From positions 1,054,001 to 1,118,000 of the forward strand of contig JAESUZ010000980.1 in assembly GCA_017311185.1 (NCBI GenBank): 64,000 bases of DNA, written 5' to 3'. The notes below the pieces were generated by a model. The model worked only from the letters and a program-made list of their open reading frames with translations. It ran no database searches and was not told where the DNA came from. The DNA comes from Proteles cristata cristata. Its lineage: Eukaryota > Chordata > Mammalia > Carnivora > Hyaenidae. Positions 46,563-58,937 of this stretch are shown here, one piece after another. Each line of letters opens with the position of its first letter. Positions within the stretch are counted from its first letter, which is position 1. The translations under genes were made by a program, and so were the position numbers.

Positions 46563-47779
46563 AGGAATATAAAATAATCAAGAGCCTGTTTGAGGGCCTT
46601 TCAGTCATTTATGCTCTACTTAAATCTATATTGGGAATAAAATTATGGGTGAAGGATATGGAATTTGTTCTCATGAAACTTATATTTTACTATTTGACTT
46701 ATCCTTTAAACAATGATAGGAATTTCAAATGTTATCATAAGGGGAAAGGTTAGGTAACTAAAACATTTTATACGGAAGAAAAACATGATGAGTTTATGCT
46801 TTTAAGAGAATTGTATTTGAGAATGAATTGAGTGTGTATAGGTGTAAGCTTCATGTCATGTGATAAGCAGAACTAAGGCAGTATCAGTTGCCTAGTATCT
46901 TAGAGGGAATAGATTTTTGATATGTTAATAGGGTAGAATTTATATGTTTGGAGATTGAATGTGAGAGTGGTAGAAATGAGGAAATGGAGGAAGTTTTCTG
47001 TATTTTTTAATTTTATTGACTGGATGGAAGGAAACATTCAATAAAAAAGGCAATATACATTAAAACCAATTTTAGGATAATGGTCACTAAATTCATAATA
47101 AAAAATCAAGTGGATATATACAGGAAATGAAAGAATATATAGGGCTGGGTCACAGGAAAACAGCTGGGGTTCAGTTAGTGTATTTTTTAGAATATACATG
47201 GCCTTTTAGCACATGAAGTGAAGATAAATCACTCAGGAAAACATATATAAAGAAAGGAGAGAAGATGGAGTCCTATAGACAACAGCATTTAAAAGATGCT
47301 CAGAATAGGATTACACAGAGAATTTTGTAATGGGAATGAAACTATAATATAAAATATAGGTTTGTGATTTTAAAAAATGTTTTGAAGTTATATGGAGTGG
47401 TTGAAAGTGGATTCAAGAGGTCAGATAAGAAATAAGGCTGTCAATCCAATTTGCTTATCAGGATACCTCTGGTAGTATTAGCTGAAGTGATGTTTCAGGA
47501 TGGTAAGGGCGGTGAACAGATTCCCGAAGACTGAGGAATGAAAAGCAAAGGACGTGAAGATGGTGACTACAGCCCATAGTTTTCATGATCTTGCCTTTGC
47601 AGGAAGGATAAGAGAGAATTGCTACCAAGGGAGCCAAGTATAGAAGGTTTTCATTTTTAGGAGGGTTTCAGCTTATAAACATTTGTTATTTGGGGAAGAG
47701 AAAGGTGGGGGCAACTTAGAGGTTTTTCAGTGAAGTGGATAAATAGGTGCCTTGAGACCAAAAAGGACAAAATGTATTT
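46563..47779. other. Unique AT-rich DNA, no gene seen
   Basis: No repeat family or exon recognised in about 1.2 kb. Confidence 0.4.
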
Positions 47780-48560
47780 TGTGGCCAAAATGGCCCCTTG
47801 CCCTTCTTGTTAGTGTATGCTGTTTGTAGAGGAAAAACAAAACACCCTAAATGACTCTTACATTTTTAAAACATGCATCCAATAGATTGTTCACAGTAGA
47901 ACTGGAGAGCTTTCCAAATTAATTTTTGGTTCTCTTCTTCTCACTTGTAAAACCACAAAGGGCAATTAACATAAACAGGCCAGTGATAGTCCTGACTCTG
48001 CAAGGTAATTAACACAGCAGGAAATGCATTCTGGGGCAGACAGTTCCTAGAAGAGTGGGTGGAATCTTAATGGGAGATGAGGAAGAGTAAGCAAGTTAAT
48101 AATTCCAGACTGTATATAGCTCTCACATCATTAAAGTCTCGAAGCTATTTTTAAAAGGCCAACAACCTGAAGAGAAATTTTTACCTTTTCTTGAGTTTCA
48201 TCAGTGGCCTGGGCTTTCATTATTATTATTGTTTTGTCTGTTCTTAGTGTTTATTCAGACTTTCTGAAATAGTCTAAAAAACGACCTAATTGCTAGCCTT
48301 GCCTAACTTTCCAAGTTACTATTTAAGCAATAATGACCTTCAAACTGGATATTTTCTTGGCATTAATGACCAATGGAAAGCACTGGTGGTTTCAGGTGAA
48401 GCTAGGGGCTTTTAATCCAGCCTGTCATTAATGGCCAGAAAATGCCTAACTGGGAGGTCATTAGTGTGATTATAAATCATAACAATGCAAAGAAAAAGGC
48501 AAAGTGTTCAAAAGTTACAAGTTGAACATCAAGTTGCCATGGATACTGTATTTTCCTAGA
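47780..48560. promoter_or_regulatory. Candidate conserved enhancer with TAATGAC cluster
   Basis: A repeat-free unique block with many homeodomain-type cores. TAATGAC/GTCATTA occurs at 48331, 48364, 48424 and 48457. CAATTAAC and TAATTAAC occur at 47963 and 48006, a RUNX-like AACCACA at 47951, a FOX-like ATAAACA at 47971, and a SOX/POU-like AACAATGCAAAG at 48481. There is no open frame of note. Function is inferred from motif density only; TAAT cores are common in AT-rich DNA. Confidence 0.35.
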
Positions 48561-49139
48561 TACTGCAACCCAGGCTACTAACCAGAGAAAGACAATTCTC
48601 AATTCTTCTTATTCCATTTAGGGTTATAATTGCTGTCTGGATACAAATGTTGGTCTACAGAATCTGAAGCAATGAACATTCCTACTACATAAAGGTAAGA
48701 AGAACCTTTGGGTAAAAAGGAGCCTAGGGAGGCTTTTCATTCTAATTTCTGCTATTACAGTTATGGTGGAATGAACTAGTTTAGTATCTTCTCGTGTTTA
48801 CAGATATCCAAAGAAGGAAAGTACGGATATCTTAAGTAGGGGGTGAGTCCAGTTTTTGTGGAGTCTGAGGCTCACAGACTTTAGATTTCTTTTAAAAAAA
48901 GAGAAATCCCAAATTACTAATAGAAAATATCCATTTCACTGGTACTGCTGACACAAAGGGAAATGTGACAGAGGCAAGTACTTTACCGATTGCAATGAAA
49001 ATGTCTTATTCTTTCAAAATTTACACAATTATATGACCATATGACATATTGAAAGAGGCCTCCCCTATGCATAGTTGAACCTTTCCAATCAAAAATTTGA
49101 TTTGCTTTACAGTAAATTCTCTCCTAATCTGTTAAGAAT
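48561..49139. other. Unique DNA, no gene seen
   Basis: No repeat or exon recognised. Confidence 0.4.
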
Positions 49140-49483
49140 CCTAGAAGTTTAAAAATAAGTGAGTCAGAAAAAGACAAATACCATATGATCTCACTCATAT
49201 GAGGAATTTAAGAAACAAAACAAATGAGCAAAGGAAAAAGAGAAAGAGAAACCAAGAAATAGACTCTTAACTATAGAGAACACACTTATGGTTACCAAAG
49301 AGGAAGGAAGGATGAGTGAAATAGGTGATGAGGATTAAGAAGTGCACTTGTTGTGAGGAGAGCTGGGTGATGTATGGAAGTGTTGAATCACTATATTGTA
49401 CATTTGAGACTAATGTAACACTCTATGCCAACTCTACTGGAATTAAAAGAAAAACTAAATCAAAAAAGACTCTTAGAAGTTTA
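49140..49483 (+). mobile_element. L1 LINE 3' end, sense, severely 5' truncated
   Basis: Only the last 315 bp or so of a carnivoran L1 is present (about 49152-49471): 'agtcagaaaaagacaaatac', 'catatgatctcactcatatg', 'caagaaatagactcttaact' and an A-rich tail. It is flanked by 'cctagaagttta' and 'cttagaagttta'. It resembles the 3' end of the L1 at 42.1 kb. Confidence 0.9.
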
Positions 49484-52304
49484 GACAAAGAAAGACACCA
49501 ATAGTATATCCAGTACATTCTTACTCTAGATGAGGAAACTCAAAATATCCAAGTGAGGAAATACAAGCTAACCAAGTTTCCTACTTAACACTTCTCCACA
49601 CCCAAATTCTTTTAATCGTATTGGCTTTTAGAGAAGGGGGACTGGCTGGAACCTAAGTGATTATCTTTGGGGATTTTTGAGGGACCAGTGAGACAGAACT
49701 GAAGAGAATATATTGCCATGAAGCTTCTTGAGAGAATAAAGCATCATGGAGAAAAGAGATCAACTAACTGTCATTTTTTAAAAAAAGATTGTGTGATAGA
49801 AACTACAGTTAAACTCAATTCCTTCTCCCCTTCTTTCATAGTATATGAATTGTGCCTGGAACATCTCCCCCCAAATACATCTGCATGTCCCAGTCTCTTC
49901 TTGCAGCGAGGTGCTGTTCTAACTTCTGGGGGTCAAGGGCAAAGAAAACAGAAAATTTCTCTTTTAATTTCAATGCATTATGACATACCAGTGTAACTGC
50001 TTTATCTGCAAGAATAGAGTCTGGGCCCTTCTTCTACTAAATATTTAAAGACTATTTAATATTTAAAATTGCTAATCGATAGATGCTTTCCTCAACCATT
50101 TCAAAATATATTAGTAGCTGATTGAAATCTTAGAGTATGTGAGTAAAAATGTCTCAGAGAAGGTCAGTTGTAAAGGCATGAGTATCTCATTTTTATACCA
50201 CAACAGGTTTAACAGATTAAATCTGTTTTTATGAGCTTTTTGAAGTTCTTGGTTTTACTTTTTAGCATAACACATTGGTCCTTTTATAATTTACTAATAA
50301 AAGGAGTAAGTGAGCTGGGAATATTTACAAGTAACATCATCAAATCATCTTTTTTTGCAGTCAAGTATAAAAGATATATGTATGATCATTTCACTTTATC
50401 TCCAGAATTTATTTTATTTTATCATATAAGCAGTGTATGCATTGCATTGATTTGCACTTCTTGATCAAAACTGAATTTGTTTGAATACCATTCCTTGTTT
50501 GAATAAATTTCGGTATTGACTTTGAGGGAAGAAAGTCAATAACTGCATAATATACCTCCCACCACAGAAACCAAGTATTCAGACTCCTATCTGTCAGCTG
50601 TACATCATCGGTCTAGCATGGATGCCCATGAGATTGGCAGCTCTGCAGGGCTTGTCTAAAGAGAAAAGGGTTATGTAGACTTATGAAAAATCTCAGAAGA
50701 AAATAAGAATTAAAGGGTGAAAGCTGATTCTCAGTTGCCTGAGTAGATCTAATGGCTAAGGAAACAGAATCATGATCTCTGAAAGGAAGGACCTGACAAA
50801 TGTCAAAATTTGACTCCCTCCTCTTCCTCAGGCTGCTTCCTTGCATTTAAAATTGGACCATTTCTGAATGTGACTTTTTCTGAAACCAGACTTTTAGAAC
50901 AATTATTACCTTGTACCTTCTCAGTTTTACATCCCAATCTAACGAATTATTTATTCCACAAACTCTTTTCAGATAGGAGGTAACAACCACTGAACTCAGA
51001 TCAAAAAGAATATTTTTCACCCACAAATTCATCAGACTTAAAAGTTAAGTTTTGTACAAAACATTTCCTCTGGACATGATGTCCTTTACTTACGTCAGGC
51101 TAGTGTAAACACCTGAACTGGTTCCTGGTGAAATGAGGTGGTTACTTTTCATCACCGTTGCTTAAGTTGCAATGGCATTTTCTAAAGTTGCAATTCCAAG
51201 GATACTAACCTGTGACTGCTGGATTCTGTCTGAGAAAGCACCATATAGGACATCAATAGAAGTAAACACACAGGAGCTAGTTAATGCAGAGGGTGATCAG
51301 CCGCCTTGACACCCTAAGGATCTGGGTTTAGAACCAGCTGAGCTCATTGCTTCAAGGAGTCTAAGGTCAGACCCTGTCTGTGTTCTACACATTGAAAACC
51401 ATGCCACTATTCAGCATAATTGACAAGTTACTTCTCCAAGGGGACTGTGCACTAAAATAGTTTTCTCTGCATTTTTAAAAAACAATATCCAGACACCCAT
51501 GCAAGTCTGATAGCTTTTAGGTGCTGACTGTATAATAAAATTTCAGAATTTTATTTCAAGCTGACTTAGCATCTTACACTTCTCCTCAGCACTCAAAACA
51601 ATTAAAAATATTCAACATGTTTATGATACTGTATCTATCTGATGAGTTGTGAGCACTCAGACCTTGAACACTTTGTCTTAGGGCCCCTAACACATGATGT
51701 TGATAACAAATGATAAAATTACCTTTTACTTTGTGAAATTGCTTACTGTAACTTGGGAAGAAATATGTGCATACTATTTGTATGATGCTAAAAGAAAGCT
51801 GAGATTTTGAAAATAAGAATACTAACATATGTCTGAAACAACAGTACACAGTATTACATACATACTCGGATGGAAAGAATTTAGATGCTTAATCTTGGGA
51901 TACAGTGAGCAACCAAACCAGCTTTCAATAGTGGTAATTGCAAAAATATTTTTCTAAATATAATTACTTTAGACTTTTTTTGGAGTATACCCTATACCTA
52001 CATATATTATTTAAGAGTCAATGCTTAAATAGCTTGTTTTGGGGGCTTTTCTTTAATGACCAATATTTTATTGATGATATTTCATCATTCATTTCATGTC
52101 CTTATGAAAGTTTTTATTTCCACTTTTTAATCCTTTCTTTAAAGCCTCTCCCTACTACTCACCATGTATGTCTTCATCTTCGTTTCAACTTGTCCTTATA
52201 TTCAAATAGTAAAATACACTAGATGGTCTTAATAAATAACAGTCATAAACAAGGCTTCTTGTGATTTGAGAACATGACACACTATCTGATTCATGCATAG
52301 CTTG
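49484..52304. other. Unique DNA, no gene seen
   Basis: Almost 2.8 kb without a recognised repeat. Open frames of 60-94 codons on both strands (for example 49718-49996 and 51938-52222) have no recognisable domain and no supporting splice context. Confidence 0.4.
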
Positions 52305-52510
52305 GGACAGGGTTTCTCTGATTTGGCACCATTGACATTCTACATTAACTAAGTCTTTGCTGTAAGAGGCTGTTCTGTGCATTGTAGGAGGTTTGTCAGT
52401 ATCCACGATCTTAATCCCCTAGATCTGATAGCGTTCTGCCCCAAACCCCCATATGACAGCTAGAAATGTCTCCAGATAAATGTTCCCTGGGGGAAAAATG
52501 CTGTTCTTTG
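52305..52510 (-). mobile_element. MER20 hAT DNA transposon, antisense
   Basis: The plus strand reads 'ggcaccattgacattctaca', 'gctgttctgtgcattgtagg', 'gaaatgtctccagataaatg' and 'ttccctgggggaaaaatgct', the antisense of the non-autonomous hAT-Charlie element MER20. It is near full length at about 205 bp. Confidence 0.85.
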
Positions 52511-52739
52511 TGCTAATGAATTTTCCCTGGCCTGTCCCAGATACGTGTTATTGTCCATGCATTGTGGAGTCATCATGAAGAGTCGCCTCCTCTTTAAAGC
52601 CTTAATTGAATCACCCAGGAGAAGATAAAAGCTTCCCTTACTTAGTCTGTGTTCATTAGAATGGCTTCATATCTCTTCATATCTCAAAATTCTTTGCAAA
52701 ATACACTTGTCATTTTCTGCTCATAATAATAATCCTTTT

Positions 52740-52890
52740 AATTTTATGCTCCTTGAATGAAAAATTAAGTATAATTATGTTGGCTTTTACATGATATATC
52801 CTCACATTCTACCATGATTCCTGGAACATAATAGAATCAATAAATGTTTATGGGAAAAAATAATGAAGTAAATGACTAAATGAATGAACA
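52740..52890 (+). repeat. L2 LINE 3' tail
   Basis: 'attttatgctccttgaatga', 'accatgattcctggaacata' and 'gaatcaataaatgtttatg' follow the L2 terminus. Confidence 0.6.
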
Positions 52891-53364
52891 GGTATGGGAA
52901 GTTTATAATAAGACAACTCATAAATATATTTTGACCTTTGTACGGAACACTTGATTTGAAAGAAATATTTCTTAAAATAATTTTCCCCAAATTCTACTCT
53001 AGGGGAATTTTCAGGTCATATGGGAAATTTACTGGGTAGAATTAAGTACAGGGATATAAAAAGTCATTAAGATTTTTGTAAATGGAAAAAGGATCTTATC
53101 CATCAAATTTTTAATATACTATTTGATGGGATTATTACACAAAAGATACTGGTAGCTGACAGGAGCCTATAGTTAGTATCTTTATTCTCCAAAGCTGAGG
53201 TGCTAATTAATATTTGTTAGTGATGATAAAATGAAAATTTTTGAACAGAAATATTTTCTTTCTTACTAGTTCCATGTAAACATTGGTCAAGTGTTTTGGA
53301 GATCATTTTTCTCTTCAATTTCAAATTTTCAGGGCTTTTAAAACCTATTTAATTCTATATATCA
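52891..53364. other. Unique AT-rich DNA, no gene seen
   Basis: No repeat or exon recognised. Confidence 0.4.
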
Positions 53365-53842
53365 TGGTAGTAGGCTAAATAATACTACCCCCCAAATGTC
53401 TACATCCCAATCCCTGAAACTTATGAATATGTTACCTTATGCAGCAAAAGGGACTTTGAGGATATCACTTAGTTAAAGATCTTGAGATGCAAAAGTAGGC
53501 TGGATTATCTAAGTGGGTTCCATGTAATTAGAGAGGGTTTTATGAGAAGTAGACAGGGATCAGAGAAACAGAAGACAACATGACATGGAAGCAAAGGGAG
53601 ATTTGAAAATGCTAAACTGCTAGCTTTAAAAATGGAGGAAGGACCCATGAGCCAAGGATGCTGGTGGCCCTAGAAGCTGGAAAAGGCAAGGAACATAAGC
53701 ATGCTGACACCTTGGTGTTAAGCAGTGAAACTGATTTCAGATTTCCAACCTCAGAAACTATAAGATAATACAGTTGTATTATTTTGAGCACACTAAGTTT
53801 GTGGTGACTTGCTGCAGTGGCATTAGAGAACTAATACAATAT
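53365..53842 (+). mobile_element. MLT1 (ERVL-MaLR) solo LTR, sense
   Basis: It begins 'tggtagtaggctaaataata' and continues with 'gaatatgttaccttatgcag', 'caaaagggactttgagg', 'gatcttgagatgcaaaag', 'aacctcagaaactataag' and ends '...gagaactaataca'. This is the MLT1 order in full length. No retroviral genes adjoin. Confidence 0.88.
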
Positions 53843-53879
53843 TCATGAGAATTTTAACTGATTCTTGGTAAGAGTTTTT

Positions 53880-54120
53880 TATTGAATGTGTTACTCTGTA
53901 TGTCTGCATCTCATTCTTCCATTTTCCAGCAGTAAATTTTGTTCAGTGTTATATAAAATTGTATGAATATGCTAAAAATATACATTTGTCCATTCTACAA
54001 GTAAAGTACCCTCGGGTTTTTGTCAGGGCTCAGTTATTCCAGCAATGGTGCTGTGAACATTCTTGTATGTGGATCCTGATGCACATGTGCAAGAATTTCC
54101 ATCTGAACCAGAACTGTGCT
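53880..54120 (-). mobile_element. L1M 3' fragment, antisense
   Basis: 'acatttgtccattctacaag', 'agcaatggtgctgtgaacat' and 'cttgtatgtggatcctgatg' parallel the antisense L1M 3' UTR segment (small image in which a unit reads 'gctgctatgaacattc'). Confidence 0.55.
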
Positions 54121-54595
54121 CTCATAATCTGTCTGAAGAATAAAAGTTTTATGTATATGAAAGGAGACTTGTTATGAGAAATTGGCTCAGGAGATTATGG
54201 AGGCTGAGAAATCCCACAATCTGCCATCTGCAAACTAAAAACTTCAAGAAAGCAGGTGGTATATAAAACAGTGCAAATCCAAAGACCTGTGAACCAGGGG
54301 AGCCAATGTCTGCATTCATGTAAATCATCCCAGTCAAAGGGTAGAAGATGAGATAAGGTGTCTCAGCTCAAACAGAGAAGCAAAGAGCAAGCACTTTTTG
54401 TATAGAGATCCTAAATCAATTGGATGATGACCAGCCACATTGGAAGAGCAATCTACTTAGCTGAGTCTACTGAGTGGACATGCTGATCTTACCTAGAAGT
54501 TTCCTTAAAGTCCCCCTCAGAAATAATATTTATTCTGGGTTACCCCAGGGCCAGTAAAGTTGACACTCAAAATTAGCCATCACATGGAGTCTCAG
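54121..54595. other. Unique DNA, no gene seen
   Basis: No repeat or exon recognised. Confidence 0.35.
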
Positions 54596-54599
54596 TGCA

Positions 54600-55080
54600 T
54601 CTATTTACCGAAATGGAAAGAAATGACATCTTTATAACATTGAATATTTGGATCCTCTTTACTGTATCTAATAGCCTGTTATCATTTTCTAAAAAGAACT
54701 TCCACGTTTTGTTAGATTTCTTCTTAGGTAATTTTTAATTTTGATGTAATAGTGTGTTTTTTCCCAACTCTGTTTCTGGCATTTTGAAATACGATGGATT
54801 TTGAAACCAGTAACCTAGATAAAGTTTAATATAAATTCTAGTAATTTACTAGCAGTTTATTTAGGAGTTTCTATATATAAATATAAGGATATAATATGCC
54901 ACCCTTTTTCCTTTCTTCTTCTTGCCTTAATGAGTTGGCTAAGAATGGAAGTAATGATAACTGGAAACCTTATCTTGTGTCTGATCTCAAAGGAAATCTT
55001 TGAACACTTCAATTTACCTATGATTGTGTTGAAATGGCTTTTGTTTTATTTTAATCCAGATGTAGAACAAACAGAATTTT
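54600..55080 (-). mobile_element. L1 LINE ORF2 relic, antisense
   Basis: T-rich plus-strand phrases such as 'gttagatttcttcttaggta', 'aatagtgtgttttttcccaa' and 'ggaaaccttatcttgtgtct gatctc' match antisense L1 ORF2/linker sequence. Strongly decayed. Confidence 0.6.
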
Positions 55081-55780
55081 CTCTCAGGTTTGATGTGGCA
55101 GTAGGTGAAAGAAAAAAAAAAACTAAGAAAATATGACTTCAGCTTGGTGGAATCCAAGTATGAGGCTAGAGAGATAGGGGGAAGTTAGAAACTCAAGCGC
55201 TCTGTGTTGGGAATGCTAAGTTTGAGATGTATAGTATATAGACAGGTGGACATTTAGAGTGATCAGTTAAATATATAAGCATTGATTTGAGAGGAAATGA
55301 ACAATTAAGAAAAAGAGGTGAATCACTAATGGTTAAAGGCTTTAACTAATGGTTAAAGTTATAAGACTGCTAAAAATATCAAGGGATAAATAGTTGATCA
55401 AGAAAAAGTTGAAAGAAGTTTGTCCTAAGACACTCACTTATTAGGAGTTTGAGGTGATGAAGAGAAGCAGGGAGCCTGGAAGGAGTGGCCATGGAGATAG
55501 GATGCAACTAGAAGAATGAAGGAAGTATCTCTGAAACCAAGAGTAGAAAATATCTCAAGAAGAAGGAAATTTGCTTAATCTCCAATTATTACTATACAGA
55601 GAAGGCTTCAATAGACATTTTTATATCCATATCATAGCTAACCTGTAATCATTTTTCTTTGGTAGACAAAAATCCCAGAAATAGAATTTTGAGGAAAAAG
55701 CTATGTTGGTTAAAAATGTTGATAGGTATTATAGTTATCAAAAAGAAATCATTCAAATTTACATTTCTGTCCCTAATATA
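55081..55780. other. Unique DNA, no gene seen
   Basis: No repeat or exon recognised; a local duplication 'ctaatggttaaag' occurs twice near 55327 and 55346. Confidence 0.4.
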
Positions 55781-56034
55781 AAAGAATACACCTGGGGCGC
55801 CTGGGTGACTCAGTCGGTTAAGCGTCCAACTTCAGCTCAGGTCACGATTTCATGGTTCATGGGTTCGAGCCCCACGTAGGGCTCTGTGCTGACAGCTAGC
55901 TTAGAGCCTGAAGCCTCTTTCTGATTCTGTAACTCTCTCTCTTTCTGACCCTCCACTGCTCATGGTGTCTCTTTCTTTCTTTCTCTCAGAAATAAATAAA
56001 ACATTTTAAAAAATTAAAAAAAAAGAATACACCT
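55781..56034 (+). mobile_element. CAN-SINE, sense
   Basis: A full-length element (about 55794-56021) has 'ggggcgcctgggtgactcag', intact GGTTCGAGCCCC, 'gacagctagcttagagcc', a TTTC-rich tract and the tail 'cagaaataaataaaacattt'. It is flanked by a perfect 13-bp duplication 'aaagaatacacct'. Confidence 0.96.
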
Positions 56035-58298
56035 AAGAAAATGTACAACTTGTCTTGGATGCCTTTCAATAAGGGATAATTGAGAGGTAATGAAACAGGC
56101 CCTGAGGTCATTTGCCCATTTACAAACTCTGGTTAGCGGACACCTCTGCCTTTCAATCCAACCAAAAACTGCAAAACACCATTAAACAGTCAATTCTAAA
56201 ATCTACCATATAACCAGCCATGTAGTTGGCTCTCAGTGAAAGAGGATTTTCTTATAGTAAGCAAAAGAATAATATTGGAAGCCAACTGGCAAAGGGTTAT
56301 GATTGTCTAAGAGATCAGACATGGTTAAAAGAACTGCGGATAAATCACATCCATTTCCAAAGCTACGTGTTTCATATATCTTCAGACATCTATTTATCAC
56401 TTCCACTATTTTTATTTTATCCAAATATGACCCGTACTTCTAGCAATTTAATATGTTAAAAATCAATTCACATTGTCTTTTGCTTAAATCTATTTTAGAA
56501 GGAAAATGTCCATCACTATTGCAAATAGAGAGAAAGTATCACTTTTCATTAAAGGTAACTGCAATAAATAAAATCAATACAAACAGTGTTATTAAATTTA
56601 AGGTTGATGCTATTGTTTGCCAAAGGCTTTGCACCTATGGCCCATAAAAAGAAAATTACCAGGGTTAGGGGAGAGCTAGTTATATTTGTTTCTACATAAT
56701 ATTCTTATAGAATTGTTAAGGCATGAATTGTAAAGTTAAAGTCTGAATTATAACTTGTCACAAATTGCACATTTTATACAGAGCTGGATCCCAGTCCATT
56801 AACAAAAGGAAAATATATCTTAGCTATTATTTTTCCACTAGAATTGTAAATGCTGTTGGATATGAATGTTAGAGCACAGAACTTGAAGTGAGCATCAGTG
56901 TCCATCTTGTGAAACAGCAATGACAAGATTTCGGTCTCAAAAGAGCTCCAGTAGTCTGGTATTTTTAACCCTCCTATTTCCTTTTTCTAGGAAAGGTTAC
57001 TTACAACCAAGTATGGTCAACAGCTTCCAGTGAAGGACTTTTTAAAGCTCAAGTTCACATAAATAATTTCAAAATATTTTTACAGGTAAAATACTTTTAC
57101 ATGAAGATGCAAATGTTTTCCATTATGTTTACACATCAAGATGTTCTGTCACACCCAAATATACTGATTGATTGTTCTGGGAACAAATTTCATGTCTGTG
57201 TTAATTGCATAGACAAGATTTGCAAAAAAGAAAATATTCTCACTAATACAAGTTATTCGTTCTTTACTGTAATACATATATATGGAGCACTCATTTTGTT
57301 CCAAGCTCTCTTTTTAGGTGGTGGGTAGACCGCATTTCACTGTTCAAACCAGAAAGGTCAGTAGTAAATCAGCGTTGGCTATTAATTTCACCTTTTGGCA
57401 ATTCACAGAAGAATTGTCTAAGCCACTCTAATCATTTATAGAGCCAATAAATGAATTGGTACATGCTTGAGTTGTCAATGACACTTGGAAGACAAGGAAC
57501 TGGAAAGGGCACAGTATCCTATAGAGGAACTTTGGCTAAAGTCCTATAACACTCCTACCTTCCATATTACATTTTCTGTTTGTTTGTTTTACCTTAACCT
57601 TATGCCTAGTTGAGAAATAGCTTTTGGTAGGATGAAGTTGCATTAGCCATTATGACTTCTGCCTCCAGCTAGTCCCATAAATCTTTCACATTTCACGTGT
57701 AGTAAATGCAACTAAAACTCAGTAAACAAAACAATGCCCAGGAGAATTGTTTGTTTTGTAACTTGAAGCATAAAAATGTCCTTTTTGAAGCCTGGCCTAT
57801 ATTTTACAAGGGTAAGAATATGTGGTCTTCACACTTAATACAGCAAAGAAATCTCCATTCCCCAGCTAGACAGAATCAGCATTTTAACACTGATGAAGCT
57901 TTGTGCTAAGATGCAATCTTCATCTGATAACTGCTCTGTCTGGATACTATTTGCGTTTTATTTACAGTTGCACTATCTATTCTAAGTGAATAGTTTTGCT
58001 CCGGAACACAAATGTAATAAAAATAGAGGGATCTCAATTTTCTTCTTGCATCCATCTACATTTTCTGTTGCTCTTCAGTTTTCAATTAAAAGTTAATTTA
58101 TTTGTAGACAATTTTAAAAGTTTTTAGTAAATTCATTCCTGAGGAAAATAGCACAGAACTGCCAACTGAAGTTATAAACAGTACAGAAAACAAACATGAT
58201 ACAAAATAAAAATCGATTTACTAAAAACATCAAGAATTGACTACAGATAAATCAACTTTTATTTAGAATCAGAGTTACACATGACCAGCCAGTTATTG
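56035..58298. other. Unique AT-rich DNA, no gene seen
   Basis: About 2.3 kb without recognised repeats. Opposing open frames overlap at 56226-56459, and others (57101-57328, 57706-57909) lack domains or splice context. Confidence 0.4.
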
Positions 58299-58333
58299 CG
58301 TGTGTGTGTGTGTGCGTGTGTGTGCATGTGTGC
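58299..58333 (+). repeat. Imperfect (TG)n microsatellite
   Basis: TG units interrupted by CG and CA steps over about 35 bp. Confidence 0.92.
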
Positions 58334-58478
58334 AAGTGTTTGTTTTCACTGCAAATTCCTTAAGTCAGGAAATCAAAAGAGAGCTGAGAAACACTAAGTA
58401 AAGACTTTCATTGAGGTTTTTTCTATCAGTGAAAAATAATTTGTTATTATTCTATTTGTTTGGTTGGGGGAGTCAAAC

Positions 58479-58707
58479 AGAAAGATTTATTGAGGGGGCG
58501 CCTGGGTGGCTTATTCGGTTAGGAATCCAACTCTTGGTTTCTGCTCAGGTCATAATCTTGTGCTTCATGAGACGAGCCCCGGGTCCAGCTCTGTGCTGAC
58601 AGCACGGATTCTCTCTCTCTTCTTCTCTCTCTCCATGCCCATCTCACACTCTCTCTTTCTCTCTCTCTTCCTCTCAAAATAAATAAACATTTTAAAAAGA
58701 AAGATTT
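58479..58707 (+). mobile_element. CAN-SINE, sense, first of a nested pair
   Basis: An element at about 58495-58697 has 'gggcgcctgggtggcttatt', a shortened middle (the 'tcagagcctggagcctg' part is missing), a CT tract and the tail 'aaaataaataaacatttt'. Its 5' target copy is 'agaaagatttattgag'. Its 3' copy was split by the next SINE. Confidence 0.94.
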
Positions 58708-58937
58708 GGGGTGCCTGAGTGGCTCAGTCAGTTAAGTGTCAAACTTTGTCGTAGGTCATGATCTCATAGTTCATGAGTTTGAGCTCCACATCTGGCTCTG
58801 TGCTGACAGCTCAGAGCCTGAAGCATGCTTCATCTTCTGTGCCTCCCTCTCTTTCTGACCTTTCTCTGCTCATATTCTCTCTCTCAAAAATAAAGAAAAC
58901 ATTTAAAAATGTTTTAAAAAGAGAAAGATTTATTGAG
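58698..58937 (+). mobile_element. CAN-SINE, sense, second of a nested pair
   Basis: An element at about 58708-58921 has 'gggtgcctgagtggctcagt', B box GAGTTTGAGCTCC, 'gacagctcagagcctg' and the tail 'aaaaataaagaaaacattt'. It lies between 'agaaagattt' and 'agaaagatttattgag', so it entered the 3' target copy of the first SINE. Confidence 0.94.

Noticed and set aside
51260..51400. tRNA-like segment around 'gatctgggtttagaaccagc'
   Set aside because: Only a loose B-box resemblance; no tail, target duplication or cloverleaf could be made out.
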